10,344 bases of DNA from Calditrichota bacterium (GTDB lineage: Bacteria; Zixibacteria; MSB-5A5; GN15; FEB-12), in assembly GCA_030641085.1 (NCBI GenBank), contig DAOWIC010000197.1, positions 1-10,344 on the forward strand, written 5' to 3'. Below, piece by piece: positions 1-6,189 of this stretch. How positions within the stretch are numbered: the first letter of the stretch is position 1; each line of letters begins with the position of its first letter. The translations under genes and the position numbers were made by a program. The notes under the pieces are model-generated. The model was not told where the DNA came from. It did not search any database and worked only from the letters and a program-made list of their open reading frames with translations.

Positions 1-122
1 CCGGTCAGCAGATAGATCCCCAGCCGCAGGAAAACAAGGGTGATGAGAATCAACGGCCACAAGTGTCGCGTTGACTTAATTGCGTCTTTTGCGTCTGTCC
101 AAAACTTTCTGAAGTCTTCCAT
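1..122 (-). CDS. N-terminal part of a membrane protein (truncated by window edge)
   Basis: An open frame begins with ATG at 122 (complement of 120-122) and stays open to the left edge, giving 40 complete codons. The visible protein starts MEDFRKFWTDAKDAIKST and then enters a hydrophobic run (WPLILITLVFLRLGIYLLT), so it has a short charged cytoplasmic head followed by a first membrane span. No clear Shine-Dalgarno sequence precedes the ATG. It lies 119 bases downstream of, and in the same direction as, two multi-span membrane proteins and may be a third member of that cluster. The function cannot be told from 40 residues. Confidence 0.6.
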   Translation of the reverse strand, partial: MEDFRKFWTDAKDAIKSTRHLWPLILITLVFLRLGIYLLT

Positions 123-197
123 TATTCAAAATCTATATTTTGCGAGTTGATTCCACGAGGCCAAGTTAGCGGACAGCCTTAATCGAAGCAACTTCAA

Positions 198-206
198 TAT
201 ATAGCA
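198..206 (-). promoter_or_regulatory. Possible extended -10 promoter for the left-edge membrane gene
   Basis: On the minus strand the 119-base gap between the stop at 242 and the start at 122 contains TGC followed by TATATA, which fits an extended -10 element. No convincing -35 is seen at the usual distance. It would start a transcript roughly 70 bases before the ATG at 122. The signal is weak, and the left-edge gene could equally be read through from upstream. No terminator hairpin is seen in this gap. Confidence 0.25.
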
Positions 207-241
207 TAAACTCAGCCGTTGGCACCATAGCCCAGTCTGAT

Positions 242-1348
242 TTACATCTTATCGTGCAGGTACGCCGGTAGTGACTGCATGTGCTCGACAATCCGGGCGG
301 CCGTGTACCATTGAGGAATGAGAAAGTTGACCAACAGTACGACGGGCGCCCAAATTCTGAAACCGTACGGATTGACGATCAACAGGTGCTGCAGCGATAT
401 TATCATAACCATGAACCCGAGGGTAAGCATGCGCGACGAATCGAAGGCGAATATCATTTGCAGCCACGTACAGGAGAGGAGGATCAGTATTGACAAGACC
501 GATTTTCGGTCGCCCTTTTTCCACATCGACAGCATCGCTACAAGGACGAAAATCCAGTAGCCCTTAAAAACCGAAAAAAGACCGAGTAACTGATTGCTCC
601 CCGATCTCAATAGCCAGTGCCTTGGATTCTCCAGTAAGGGTCCGAGATAATAGGCCACACCGAACTCCACCTCGCGCGCGGATCCGACTATTTGTCGGAA
701 GAGAAAGTAAATAGCCAGAATCAGACCAAAACCGACAACGGTGTCAATCAGCCATGTTTTCTTTTCGGGGGCCTCGTGATATGTTACGAACGCAAACCAC
801 GGTAGAATGAATACCAACGATTCCCGATTCAGCAGTCCGATCAGGAGGAGCGTATAAAAGACGACCCGCTTGTTTCTGAACCACCAGGCCAGAAAGATGA
901 TCAGGTACGTGAGCGAGTCGGTGTAACCGCCATAGTAGATCGTGATCAAAGTAACCTGAGAGAATGCGAATACAAAGGCTGCTACCATGGCATCCGACGG
1001 TCGATATTGGTGTTGGCGAAAGTAGAACCATATGGCTGCCAGCAGCCCGCCGGCAAAGACAAGATTGGTAATGAGGATCAGTTGTCCCTTAAGCCCGGCC
1101 AGATAACTGATCGTAGGGGCCAGAATGCGATAGGCGACAGGATTCTTTGACGACAGGTCGAACGGATCATTCGCCAGTATAGCGTATAGCCAGCCCATCG
1201 AGTGCGGCTCGGTCGCCGGTCTCACATAAATTGCGGCCAGTGCCATTAACATAAGAACCGCGAACAAGGCACACATAATGTGGCCATGTCTGCCTTCGAA
1301 CAGCAGGATCTCGCTGTCAATCCATCGGTATAGTCGGTCGCGCCACAT
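242..1348 (-). CDS. Polytopic membrane protein, GT-C glycosyltransferase-like (uncharacterised)
   Basis: The 368-residue protein has about nine or ten hydrophobic spans, for example near residues 24-42, 91-109, 142-157, 161-178, 201-218, 255-272, 284-302 and 305-325. Hydrophilic islands carry short conserved-looking motifs: an Arg in PVAYRILAP (about 74), GGYTDS (140-145), NRES (174-177) and FDSSR (302-306). This layout of many spans with acidic and Arg-Glu motifs at membrane edges resembles GT-C enzymes that transfer sugars from lipid-linked donors, but no family signature is certain. The start is supported by GGGAG about six bases before the ATG (1355-1359). The gene lies 54 bases behind a similar membrane protein and is probably co-transcribed with it. 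A role in cell-envelope glycosylation is only inferred. Confidence 0.75.
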   Translation of the reverse strand: MWRDRLYRWIDSEILLFEGRHGHIMCALFAVLMLMALAAIYVRPATEPHSMGWLYAILANDPFDLSSKNPVAYRILAPTISYLAGLKGQLILITNLVFAGGLLAAIWFYFRQHQYRPSDAMVAAFVFAFSQVTLITIYYGGYTDSLTYLIIFLAWWFRNKRVVFYTLLLIGLLNRESLVFILPWFAFVTYHEAPEKKTWLIDTVVGFGLILAIYFLFRQIVGSAREVEFGVAYYLGPLLENPRHWLLRSGSNQLLGLFSVFKGYWIFVLVAMLSMWKKGDRKSVLSILILLSCTWLQMIFAFDSSRMLTLGFMVMIISLQHLLIVNPYGFRIWAPVVLLVNFLIPQWYTAARIVEHMQSLPAYLHDKM

Positions 1349-1354
1349 TGTGTA

Positions 1355-1360
1355 CTCCCT
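1355..1360 (-). promoter_or_regulatory. Ribosome binding site of the 368-residue membrane protein
   Basis: The minus strand reads AGGGAG six bases before the ATG at 1348. This fixes the start of that gene and indicates separate initiation rather than coupling to the gene that ends 54 bases upstream. Confidence 0.7.
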
Positions 1361-1402
1361 TTCGCCGGTCGCGCCGTTTGTATGGCGTCGACCAGTGAGG
1401 CT

Positions 1403-2611
1403 TTAGCGCCCGCGAAAGAGCTTGTCCCTTCTGCCGAGCATTCTGACCCCGATATACGTCACAATAAACGCCGCCATCAACCCCAGGTGCGCTCCGGCGA
1501 GGGGACGGCGGAATTCGCTGTTCGCCTTGTAGTCAAACTCCGGAAAGAGTATCCCGCTTATGGCAATACCGATGCCGGCCATCGCCGCCACCCATACCAA
1601 TGCGCCGATCATTTTTGGCATCGACCAACGCTCCCTAACGTATGCCCAGGCCGACTGAAGGGCGATAAGGGAGAGGGGGATGACGAAAACGAACGGCGGG
1701 AAAAATATCCGTGTCTCCCGGGCAAATGTAAACAACAGCGTGACCACGGCCGTTACCGGCACGGTCAGTATCGCTCCCCAGAAGAGAAAGCGCTTCGGGG
1801 TCGGGCGTTTTGACCGCCGGATCAGAACCAGCCCGGCCAGAGCGGTCGGCCACATGAATCCAAATGAGATAATCAGCGAGACAATGCAATCGTTAATTGT
1901 TTTGGCGTTGGCAAAATTCGCCGCGCACATCCCCCAGGCGCGATTGTCGATTGGTACGTCCAAGAAATAGCGATATGCCGCCAAAACAACCACTGGCAGG
2001 ATCAAGGAGACGATAAGCTGCCCGCGGGGGGCGTCTCGACGATACCACCAGGCCATGAGCAGCAGAATAGGGTAGTAGAGCACCACCTGTTCCCGCGCCA
2101 GTGCGCCGAGAGTCAGGAAGATGGCCGAGACAATCCAGCGGTGATCGAGAAGGTTGATCAGGGCCAGTACGAGGAACAGGTAGGTCCAGAAATCATCCCA
2201 GGTGTGAGTGGGGGCGAAATGAGCGCCGAGGATCGGGTAAGCGGTCATCAGAAGCACGACCCCAATATTGGCCCAAATTCGGTCAAATTCCAGCCGGCGC
2301 AGGTAACGAAAAAAAAGCGGGCCAAGCAGCATCGTTAGCAAAAACTGCACCGAAAAGAACGACTCGCGTATCGACAGGCCGAACAGATGATGCACGCCGA
2401 GGGTGGCGTAGGTCTGAAAAAAGCGGATGTTGAATGGGTGTTCGGTGAGGTGGACGTTCACCTTAGCCAGCCAGACATCGTCCGGCAGCACCATCGGTGA
2501 CCAGTAGACGGCCGTCTGCAGATAAACAGATAAAGCGAGCAGACCGGCAGTAAGCACCACTGCCGGCCAGTACTCGCTCAATAATCTGGATAACGCGTTT
2601 CCTTTGGTCAT
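1403..2611 (-). CDS. Polytopic membrane protein, GT-C glycosyltransferase-like (uncharacterised), paralogue-like to its neighbour
   Basis: The gene encodes about 402 residues with roughly nine or ten membrane spans, a short basic head (MTKGNALSR) and a basic C-terminus (RRDKLFRGR). Hydrophilic motifs are LPDDVW (42-47), THTWDDFW (135-142), LAREQ (171-175) and FARETR (296-301). The open frame extends 23 codons further to an ATG at 2680. The start at 2611 is preferred because GGGAGAGG lies just before it and because a TTGACA/TATTAT promoter sits between 2662 and 2632, inside the longer frame. The Asp, Arg-Glu and Arg motifs occur in the same order and at similar spacing as in the gene at 242-1348, so the two look distantly related. 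A sugar-transfer role in the envelope is plausible but unproven. Confidence 0.75.
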   Translation of the reverse strand: MTKGNALSRLLSEYWPAVVLTAGLLALSVYLQTAVYWSPMVLPDDVWLAKVNVHLTEHPFNIRFFQTYATLGVHHLFGLSIRESFFSVQFLLTMLLGPLFFRYLRRLEFDRIWANIGVVLLMTAYPILGAHFAPTHTWDDFWTYLFLVLALINLLDHRWIVSAIFLTLGALAREQVVLYYPILLLMAWWYRRDAPRGQLIVSLILPVVVLAAYRYFLDVPIDNRAWGMCAANFANAKTINDCIVSLIISFGFMWPTALAGLVLIRRSKRPTPKRFLFWGAILTVPVTAVVTLLFTFARETRIFFPPFVFVIPLSLIALQSAWAYVRERWSMPKMIGALVWVAAMAGIGIAISGILFPEFDYKANSEFRRPLAGAHLGLMAAFIVTYIGVRMLGRRDKLFRGR

Positions 2612-2631
2612 GCCACCTCTCCCATTGTGGA

Positions 2632-2662
2632 ATAATATGACTCCCTTATCCGTGTTTGTCAA
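2632..2662 (-). promoter_or_regulatory. Sigma-70-type promoter for the membrane-protein pair
   Basis: On the minus strand TTGACA (2657-2662) is followed after 19 bases by TATTAT (2632-2637). A hexamer in the overlapping sequence, CATATT (2634-2639), gives a 17-base spacer. Transcription would start near 2625, about 14 bases before the ATG at 2611, with the GGGAGAGG ribosome site in the short leader. The promoter lies just after the terminator of the sigma-factor gene, so it opens a new transcription unit. Confidence 0.6.
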
Positions 2663-2729
2663 GTGGATATAGTAGGACATTTTTTCCGTGTTTGATAGTC
2701 TGCTGATGATTCAACGGCTCAGGGCGGGC

Positions 2730-2758
2730 AAAAAAAACCGCCCTCGAATAAGGGCGGT
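2730..2758 (-). terminator. Rho-independent terminator after the sigma-factor gene
   Basis: On the minus strand a perfect 8-bp stem (ACCGCCCT / AGGGCGGT) closes a six-base loop (TATTCG) and runs directly into a tract of seven or eight T residues. It starts 25 bases past the stop codon of the sigma-factor gene. This is a textbook intrinsic terminator and marks the end of the protease-sigma transcription unit. Confidence 0.93.
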
Positions 2759-2783
2759 CGGTAATTCTGAATAGATTTGCCTG

Positions 2784-3638
2784 TTAGTTCAGGTAAGCCC
2801 GCAAAGAGCGGCTGCGCGATGCATGCCGCAGGCGGCGAATCGCCTTTTCCTTGATCTGTCGCACGCGTTCACGGGTGAGCGAAAAACGGGCGCCGATCTC
2901 TTCCAGAGTAAGGGCCTTTTCCTGGTTCAGGCCGAAGTAAAGGTTGATTACTTCCGCTTCACGCGGAGTCAGGGAATCAAGCGCCTTCTCGATTTCCAGC
3001 TTGAGTGAACCACTCAGCAGCGCTTCATCGGGCGACGGCTGGAACTCGTCCTCGAGCACGTCGATCAGCGAGTTGTCCTCGGACGATGAGAAGGGCGCGT
3101 CGAGCGAAAGATGCGAGTTGGATATCTTCAGCGTGTCCGACACCTCGCCCGCCGACAGTTCCAGTTCACGCGCGATTTCGTCCGGCGACGGTTCCCGTCC
3201 CAGACCCTGTTCGAGGCGGCTGGAAACCTTGCCGATTTTGTGCAGGGTGCCCACCCGGTTCAGCGGAAGACGAACAATACGGCTCTGTTCGGCCAGAGCC
3301 TGCAAGATAGCCTGTCTGATCCACCAGACAGCATAACTGATAAATTTGAACCCTCGAGTCTCGTCAAATCGCTTGGCTGCTTTGATAAGGCCGATATTAC
3401 CTTCGTTAATTAGATCAGCCAGGGAGAGACCCTGATTTTGATACTGCTTGGCTACCGAAACCACGAAACGCAGGTTAGCCTTAGTCAATTTCTCCAGGGC
3501 CGTCTTATCGCCCTGCTTAATCTTACGAGCTAACCGCACTTCCTCGGCGGCGTTAATAAGAGGTGTTTCCCCTATTTCGCGGAGATAAAGATCAAGCGAC
3601 CTGTCTTCATCGCGATATTTTAGGGACTGTTTTGCCAC
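2784..3638 (-). CDS. rpoD: RNA polymerase sigma-70 factor, short primary (RpoD/SigA) type
   Basis: The protein directs RNA polymerase to promoters. From a GTG start it has 284 residues. Region 1.2 lies near 11-45 (RSLDLYLREIGETPLI). Region 2 lies near 50-120, with NLRFVVSVAKQYQ, the DLINEGNIGLIKA core-binding stretch and the YAVWWIRQAI promoter-melting and -10 segment. Region 3 spans about 130-205. Region 4.2 is a helix-turn-helix near 243-271 (TLEEIGARFSLTRERVRQI). Region 1.1 is absent, as in short primary sigma factors of Bacteroidetes and allies. The frame is open to an ATG at 3683, but a purine-rich ribosome site (GGAAGGAGA, 3651-3659) lies downstream of that ATG and 12 bases before the GTG, and homologues typically begin close to this point. 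The gene follows the HtrA-like protease in the same direction and ends in a terminator. It could be a group 2 paralogue rather than the main sigma factor. Confidence 0.93.
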   Translation of the reverse strand: MAKQSLKYRDEDRSLDLYLREIGETPLINAAEEVRLARKIKQGDKTALEKLTKANLRFVVSVAKQYQNQGLSLADLINEGNIGLIKAAKRFDETRGFKFISYAVWWIRQAILQALAEQSRIVRLPLNRVGTLHKIGKVSSRLEQGLGREPSPDEIARELELSAGEVSDTLKISNSHLSLDAPFSSSEDNSLIDVLEDEFQPSPDEALLSGSLKLEIEKALDSLTPREAEVINLYFGLNQEKALTLEEIGARFSLTRERVRQIKEKAIRRLRHASRSRSLRAYLN

Positions 3639-3677
3639 AGGTTTCGACTCTCTCCTTCCTACCCAAATACAATGTCC

Positions 3678-3698
3678 GACCATCGCCCGGCGGTGGTC
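3678..3698 (-). repeat. Imperfect hairpin between protease and sigma-factor genes
   Basis: The 21-base stretch has outer arms GACCA / TGGTC and an inner CGC / GCG stem around a three-base loop, with one C-A mismatch on the minus strand (T-G wobble on the plus strand). It lies 40 bases before the sigma-factor GTG. There is no T tract, so it is not an intrinsic terminator. It could be a processing or stability element in the shared mRNA. Confidence 0.4.
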
Positions 3699-3702
3699 AT
3701 TC

Positions 3703-3718
3703 GATACACTTGTGTATC
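3703..3718 (-). repeat. Inverted repeat GATACAC-2-GTGTATC just after the protease stop
   Basis: Two perfect 7-base arms separated by two bases lie immediately downstream of the protease stop codon (3722-3724). The two-base gap is very tight for an RNA hairpin; with the inner pair open it would form a 6-bp stem with a four-base loop. As DNA it has the symmetry of an operator. No T tract follows. Confidence 0.45.
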
Positions 3719-3721
3719 CTC

Positions 3722-5212
3722 TTACGGCCTGATGACCTTTCTTGCGATCGTGCCATCAGGTTCAACAATTATCACCGGCACCCGCCCGGATGATCCCTGC
3801 AGGCTACGGCTGATACTTACCAAATCTTCAATTGTCTTGACCGGTTCCTTGTCTACCTGAAGGATAACCGCTCCGCGGGTTATCGAGGAGTTGTCGGCCG
3901 GACTTCCCGGGTAGACTCTACGGACATACACTCCGTCGACATGTTCCGCGCCAATCGCCTGGGCGATCTCGTCGGTGAAGGTCATCAGTTCCATTCCCAG
4001 CCACTGGACGCTGGCGAAATCATCGCTTCTTTCCTGCATTGAGGCTAGCGACAGATCCCGGTCGGCCATAACCGCCTTGACCCGGAAACGCTCGCCATCG
4101 CGAACCAGTTCGACATCAATCGGCGTGCCGCTTTTGGTCTGCGAAACAAATACCGAAAGCTGGCTGTTGTTATTCACCGGTTGACCGTCCAAGCTGAGAA
4201 TAATGTCATTTTTCTTTATGCCGGCCCTGGCCGCCGGAGAGTCACCAAAGACCGAGTCAATTTTCACGCCGCGCACCGCATCCAATCCCTGCCGCCGAGC
4301 CTCCTGCTCGGTCAGTTCGCCCAGCCAGACTCCCAGCCAGCCGCGCGCCACAGTCCCGGTGGCGATCAGATCCGGCACCACCGAGCGGGCGAGGTTAATT
4401 GGTATAGCAAAACCGATACCGACCGAGCCGCCGGTCGGACTGGAAATAGCGGCGTTCACGCCGATCACCTCACCGCTCAGATTCAAAAGCGGTCCGCCGG
4501 AGTTGCCCGGATTGATTGAGGCATCGGTTTGTATATAGTTTTGATACGCCGGCGTCTCTCGACCGAAATTCAGATTACTGCGACCTTTGGCCGAAATCAC
4601 CCCCACCGTTACGGTTCTATCCAGACCCTGTTGCGGGAACGGGTTGCCGATCGCGATCGCCCATTCGCCCACCTTCAGTTCGTCCGAATCCCCGAAAGGA
4701 ATTACCGTGATCTCTTCTTCAGGATCGATCTTTAACACGGCCAGATCGGTCTGCTGGTCGGCGCCGACCAGTTTGGCCTCGTAGTGATAGCCGGACGCCG
4801 TGGTCACGGTTAGATTGGCCGCATTCTGGACAACGTGGTTATTGGTCAAAATGTAACCGTCGTCGCGGAAAAAGAAACCTGAGCCCGACGAACTGGCCGA
4901 CGGTCTACGCTGGTGCCACCAGGGGACCTCGGTCGACTCTCGCGAGCGAGCGGAGATGTTTACCACCGCTTCCTGGACTTTGTCAACGACACTGACAAAA
5001 GGCGACTGCTGCTCTCCATCAACCTCGACCACCGGATACGCACCGTACTTGGCGAGGGCGATTGGCGCCCTGGCGTTGGACAGTGGTGTCAGGTCGAGCT
5101 GAGATGCTATGATGATTCCGACGACCACAAAAATAGCCGCGACCAGAACCAGCGTGAAGAGCTTGCGCCCCTTGTTCAGTTTTTCAAAAGGGGGAGAAAA
5201 ATGCGATTCCAA
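3722..5212 (-). CDS. HtrA/Deg-family periplasmic serine protease, membrane-anchored, two PDZ domains
   Basis: This is an envelope quality-control protease that degrades misfolded proteins outside the cytoplasm. Counted from the proposed TTG start it has 496 residues. An N-terminal basic stretch is followed by one membrane span (about 17-37) that anchors it. A trypsin-like domain follows with the complete triad: His126 (TNNHVV), Asp156 (QTDLAVLKID) and Ser238 (NPGNSGGP). PDZ1 covers about 289-385 (GWLGVWLGEL...) and PDZ2 about 403-496 (WLGMELMTF...). The order and length fit DegS/DegQ/DegP-like proteins with two PDZ domains. The open frame extends to an ATG at 5263, but a TTGACG-17-TATTAT promoter covers that ATG. 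GGAGG (5224-5228) precedes the TTG at 5212 by 11 bases, so that start is preferred. The gene leads a likely two-gene unit with the sigma factor. Signal cleavage is not expected because the span has no clear cleavage site. Confidence 0.92.
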   Translation of the reverse strand: MESHFSPPFEKLNKGRKLFTLVLVAAIFVVVGIIIASQLDLTPLSNARAPIALAKYGAYPVVEVDGEQQSPFVSVVDKVQEAVVNISARSRESTEVPWWHQRRPSASSSGSGFFFRDDGYILTNNHVVQNAANLTVTTASGYHYEAKLVGADQQTDLAVLKIDPEEEITVIPFGDSDELKVGEWAIAIGNPFPQQGLDRTVTVGVISAKGRSNLNFGRETPAYQNYIQTDASINPGNSGGPLLNLSGEVIGVNAAISSPTGGSVGIGFAIPINLARSVVPDLIATGTVARGWLGVWLGELTEQEARRQGLDAVRGVKIDSVFGDSPAARAGIKKNDIILSLDGQPVNNNSQLSVFVSQTKSGTPIDVELVRDGERFRVKAVMADRDLSLASMQERSDDFASVQWLGMELMTFTDEIAQAIGAEHVDGVYVRRVYPGSPADNSSITRGAVILQVDKEPVKTIEDLVSISRSLQGSSGRVPVIIVEPDGTIARKVIRP

Positions 5213-5244
5213 CTTATACCTATCCTCCAACTCGCTAGCCAAGA

Positions 5245-5273
5245 ATAATACTATATCTCTCATGTCGCGTCAA
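5245..5273 (-). promoter_or_regulatory. Sigma-70-type promoter of the protease-sigma unit
   Basis: On the minus strand TTGACG (5268-5273) and TATTAT (5245-5250) are separated by exactly 17 bases. Transcription would start near 5238, giving a leader of about 25 bases that carries GGAGG before the TTG at 5212. The upstream ATG at 5263 falls inside the spacer and would not be on this transcript. Confidence 0.7.
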
Positions 5274-5399
5274 GCTGTTTTTGCAGCAAACGCATTATCC
5301 TATCTTTTTAACGTATTTGGGGGCAAAATGATGCAAAGAATCAGCGGCCGGAAACTCTTTTTCCTCGCCGCTTGAACATGCCCGATGCGACCCGTTGGA

Positions 5400-5419
5400 A
5401 CCTGTCTGCGCAGACAGGT
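5400..5419. repeat. Perfect 20-bp palindrome in the divergent promoter region
   Basis: The sequence ACCTGTCTGC is followed at once by its exact reverse complement GCAGACAGGT. It lies between the two divergent promoters, 62 bases before the -35 of the aldolase operon and about 126 bases before the -35 of the protease. As RNA it would form an 8-bp stem with a four-base loop. No gene ends next to it and no strong T tract follows, so it is not an obvious terminator. It could be an operator for a dimeric regulator or a copy of a dispersed palindromic repeat. Confidence 0.7.
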
Positions 5420-5481
5420 GCAGTTTTCGTGAAATCAGGCGGTTTAGTTGATACCCCACTCTGCCGATCCTTCCTATGTTG

Positions 5482-5510
5482 TTGACATTTGGCAAAAAAC
5501 CGTCTAAATT
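5482..5510 (+). promoter_or_regulatory. Sigma-70-type promoter of the aldolase-folate-pantothenate operon
   Basis: TTGACA (5482-5487) and TAAATT (5505-5510) are separated by 17 bases. The expected transcription start, about seven bases past the -10, falls at 5516-5519, which is at or next to the ATG at 5519. No Shine-Dalgarno sequence fits in that space, so the first gene is probably translated from a leaderless message. Confidence 0.7.
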
Positions 5511-5518
5511 TCTAAGCT

Positions 5519-6178
5519 ATGGCATCACCGTTTACCGTCAAAAAAGAGATTGTCGATTTCGGTCACCGAATGTACCAGCGGGGCATGCTGGCCGGAAGCG
5601 ACGGTAACATCTCGGTCAGGCTCGACGACGACCGGATTATGGTCACGCCGAGCGGCCGCCCGAAGGGGTTCATGGCGCCCGATGACCTGGCTATCGTTGA
5701 TATCAACGGCAAACATCTCCAGGGAACGCAAAAAGCCTCTTCGGAGATCAAGATGCACCTGTTTGTCTATCAGAATCGCCCGGATGTCCGGGCCTGTGTC
5801 CACTCCCATGCTCCGTACGTCACCGCCTTTGCCGTGGCCGGCATTGCTCTGGGCGAGGATATCCTGCCCGAGGTGGTGCTTTTTGTCGGTGGTGTTCCGC
5901 TGACCGATTACGCTCCGCCCGGTACCGACGCGGTGCCGAAATCGCTCGAGCCGCATATCGAGCAAAACAACGCCTTTCTCCTGCGCAATCACGGCCTGCT
6001 GACTCTGGGCCGGTCGCTCGAGGAGGCTTATCATCGCCACGAAACCGTGGAACATTGTGCCCGCATAATTCACCTGGCCCGTCAGTTGGGAAATGTCGAC
6101 AGCATTCCCTCCGACGATTTCAAGCGGCTTGAGAAAATGCGCGGCAAGCTGGACGAAATCTGGAACCGCAAATCCTGA
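5519..6178 (+). CDS. Class II (zinc) aldolase/adducin family, L-fuculose-phosphate aldolase type
   Basis: Family members cleave or form a C-C bond of ketose 1-phosphates (dihydroxyacetone phosphate plus an aldehyde), using zinc. The 219-residue length fits FucA (about 215). The active-site set is complete: GNIS (29-32), TPSG (43-46), Glu76 in SSEIKMH, His95 and His97 in VHSHAPY, and His158 in RNHG. These match E. coli FucA Glu73, His92, His94 and His155 with a constant offset of three, which favours a working aldolase. Related members include ribulose-phosphate epimerases (AraD), methylthioribulose-phosphate dehydratase (MtnB) and decarboxylases, so the exact substrate is open. It is the first gene of a tight operon with folate and pantothenate genes. 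The start at 5519 has no ribosome binding site; the promoter places the transcript start next to it. Confidence 0.88.
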   Translation: MASPFTVKKEIVDFGHRMYQRGMLAGSDGNISVRLDDDRIMVTPSGRPKGFMAPDDLAIVDINGKHLQGTQKASSEIKMHLFVYQNRPDVRACVHSHAPYVTAFAVAGIALGEDILPEVVLFVGGVPLTDYAPPGTDAVPKSLEPHIEQNNAFLLRNHGLLTLGRSLEEAYHRHETVEHCARIIHLARQLGNVDSIPSDDFKRLEKMRGKLDEIWNRKS

Positions 6179-6189
6179 GGTAGCGGCTG

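Noticed and set aside
2703..2713. CTGATGATTCA here and its reverse complement at 9842-9852
   Set aside because: An 11-base match is expected by chance several times in a window of this size, and neither flank extends it.
5295..5495. Minus-strand open frame of 66 codons in the divergent region
   Set aside because: It spans the palindrome and would overlap the aldolase promoter. The translation has no recognisable features and no clear ribosome site, so a real small gene is unlikely.
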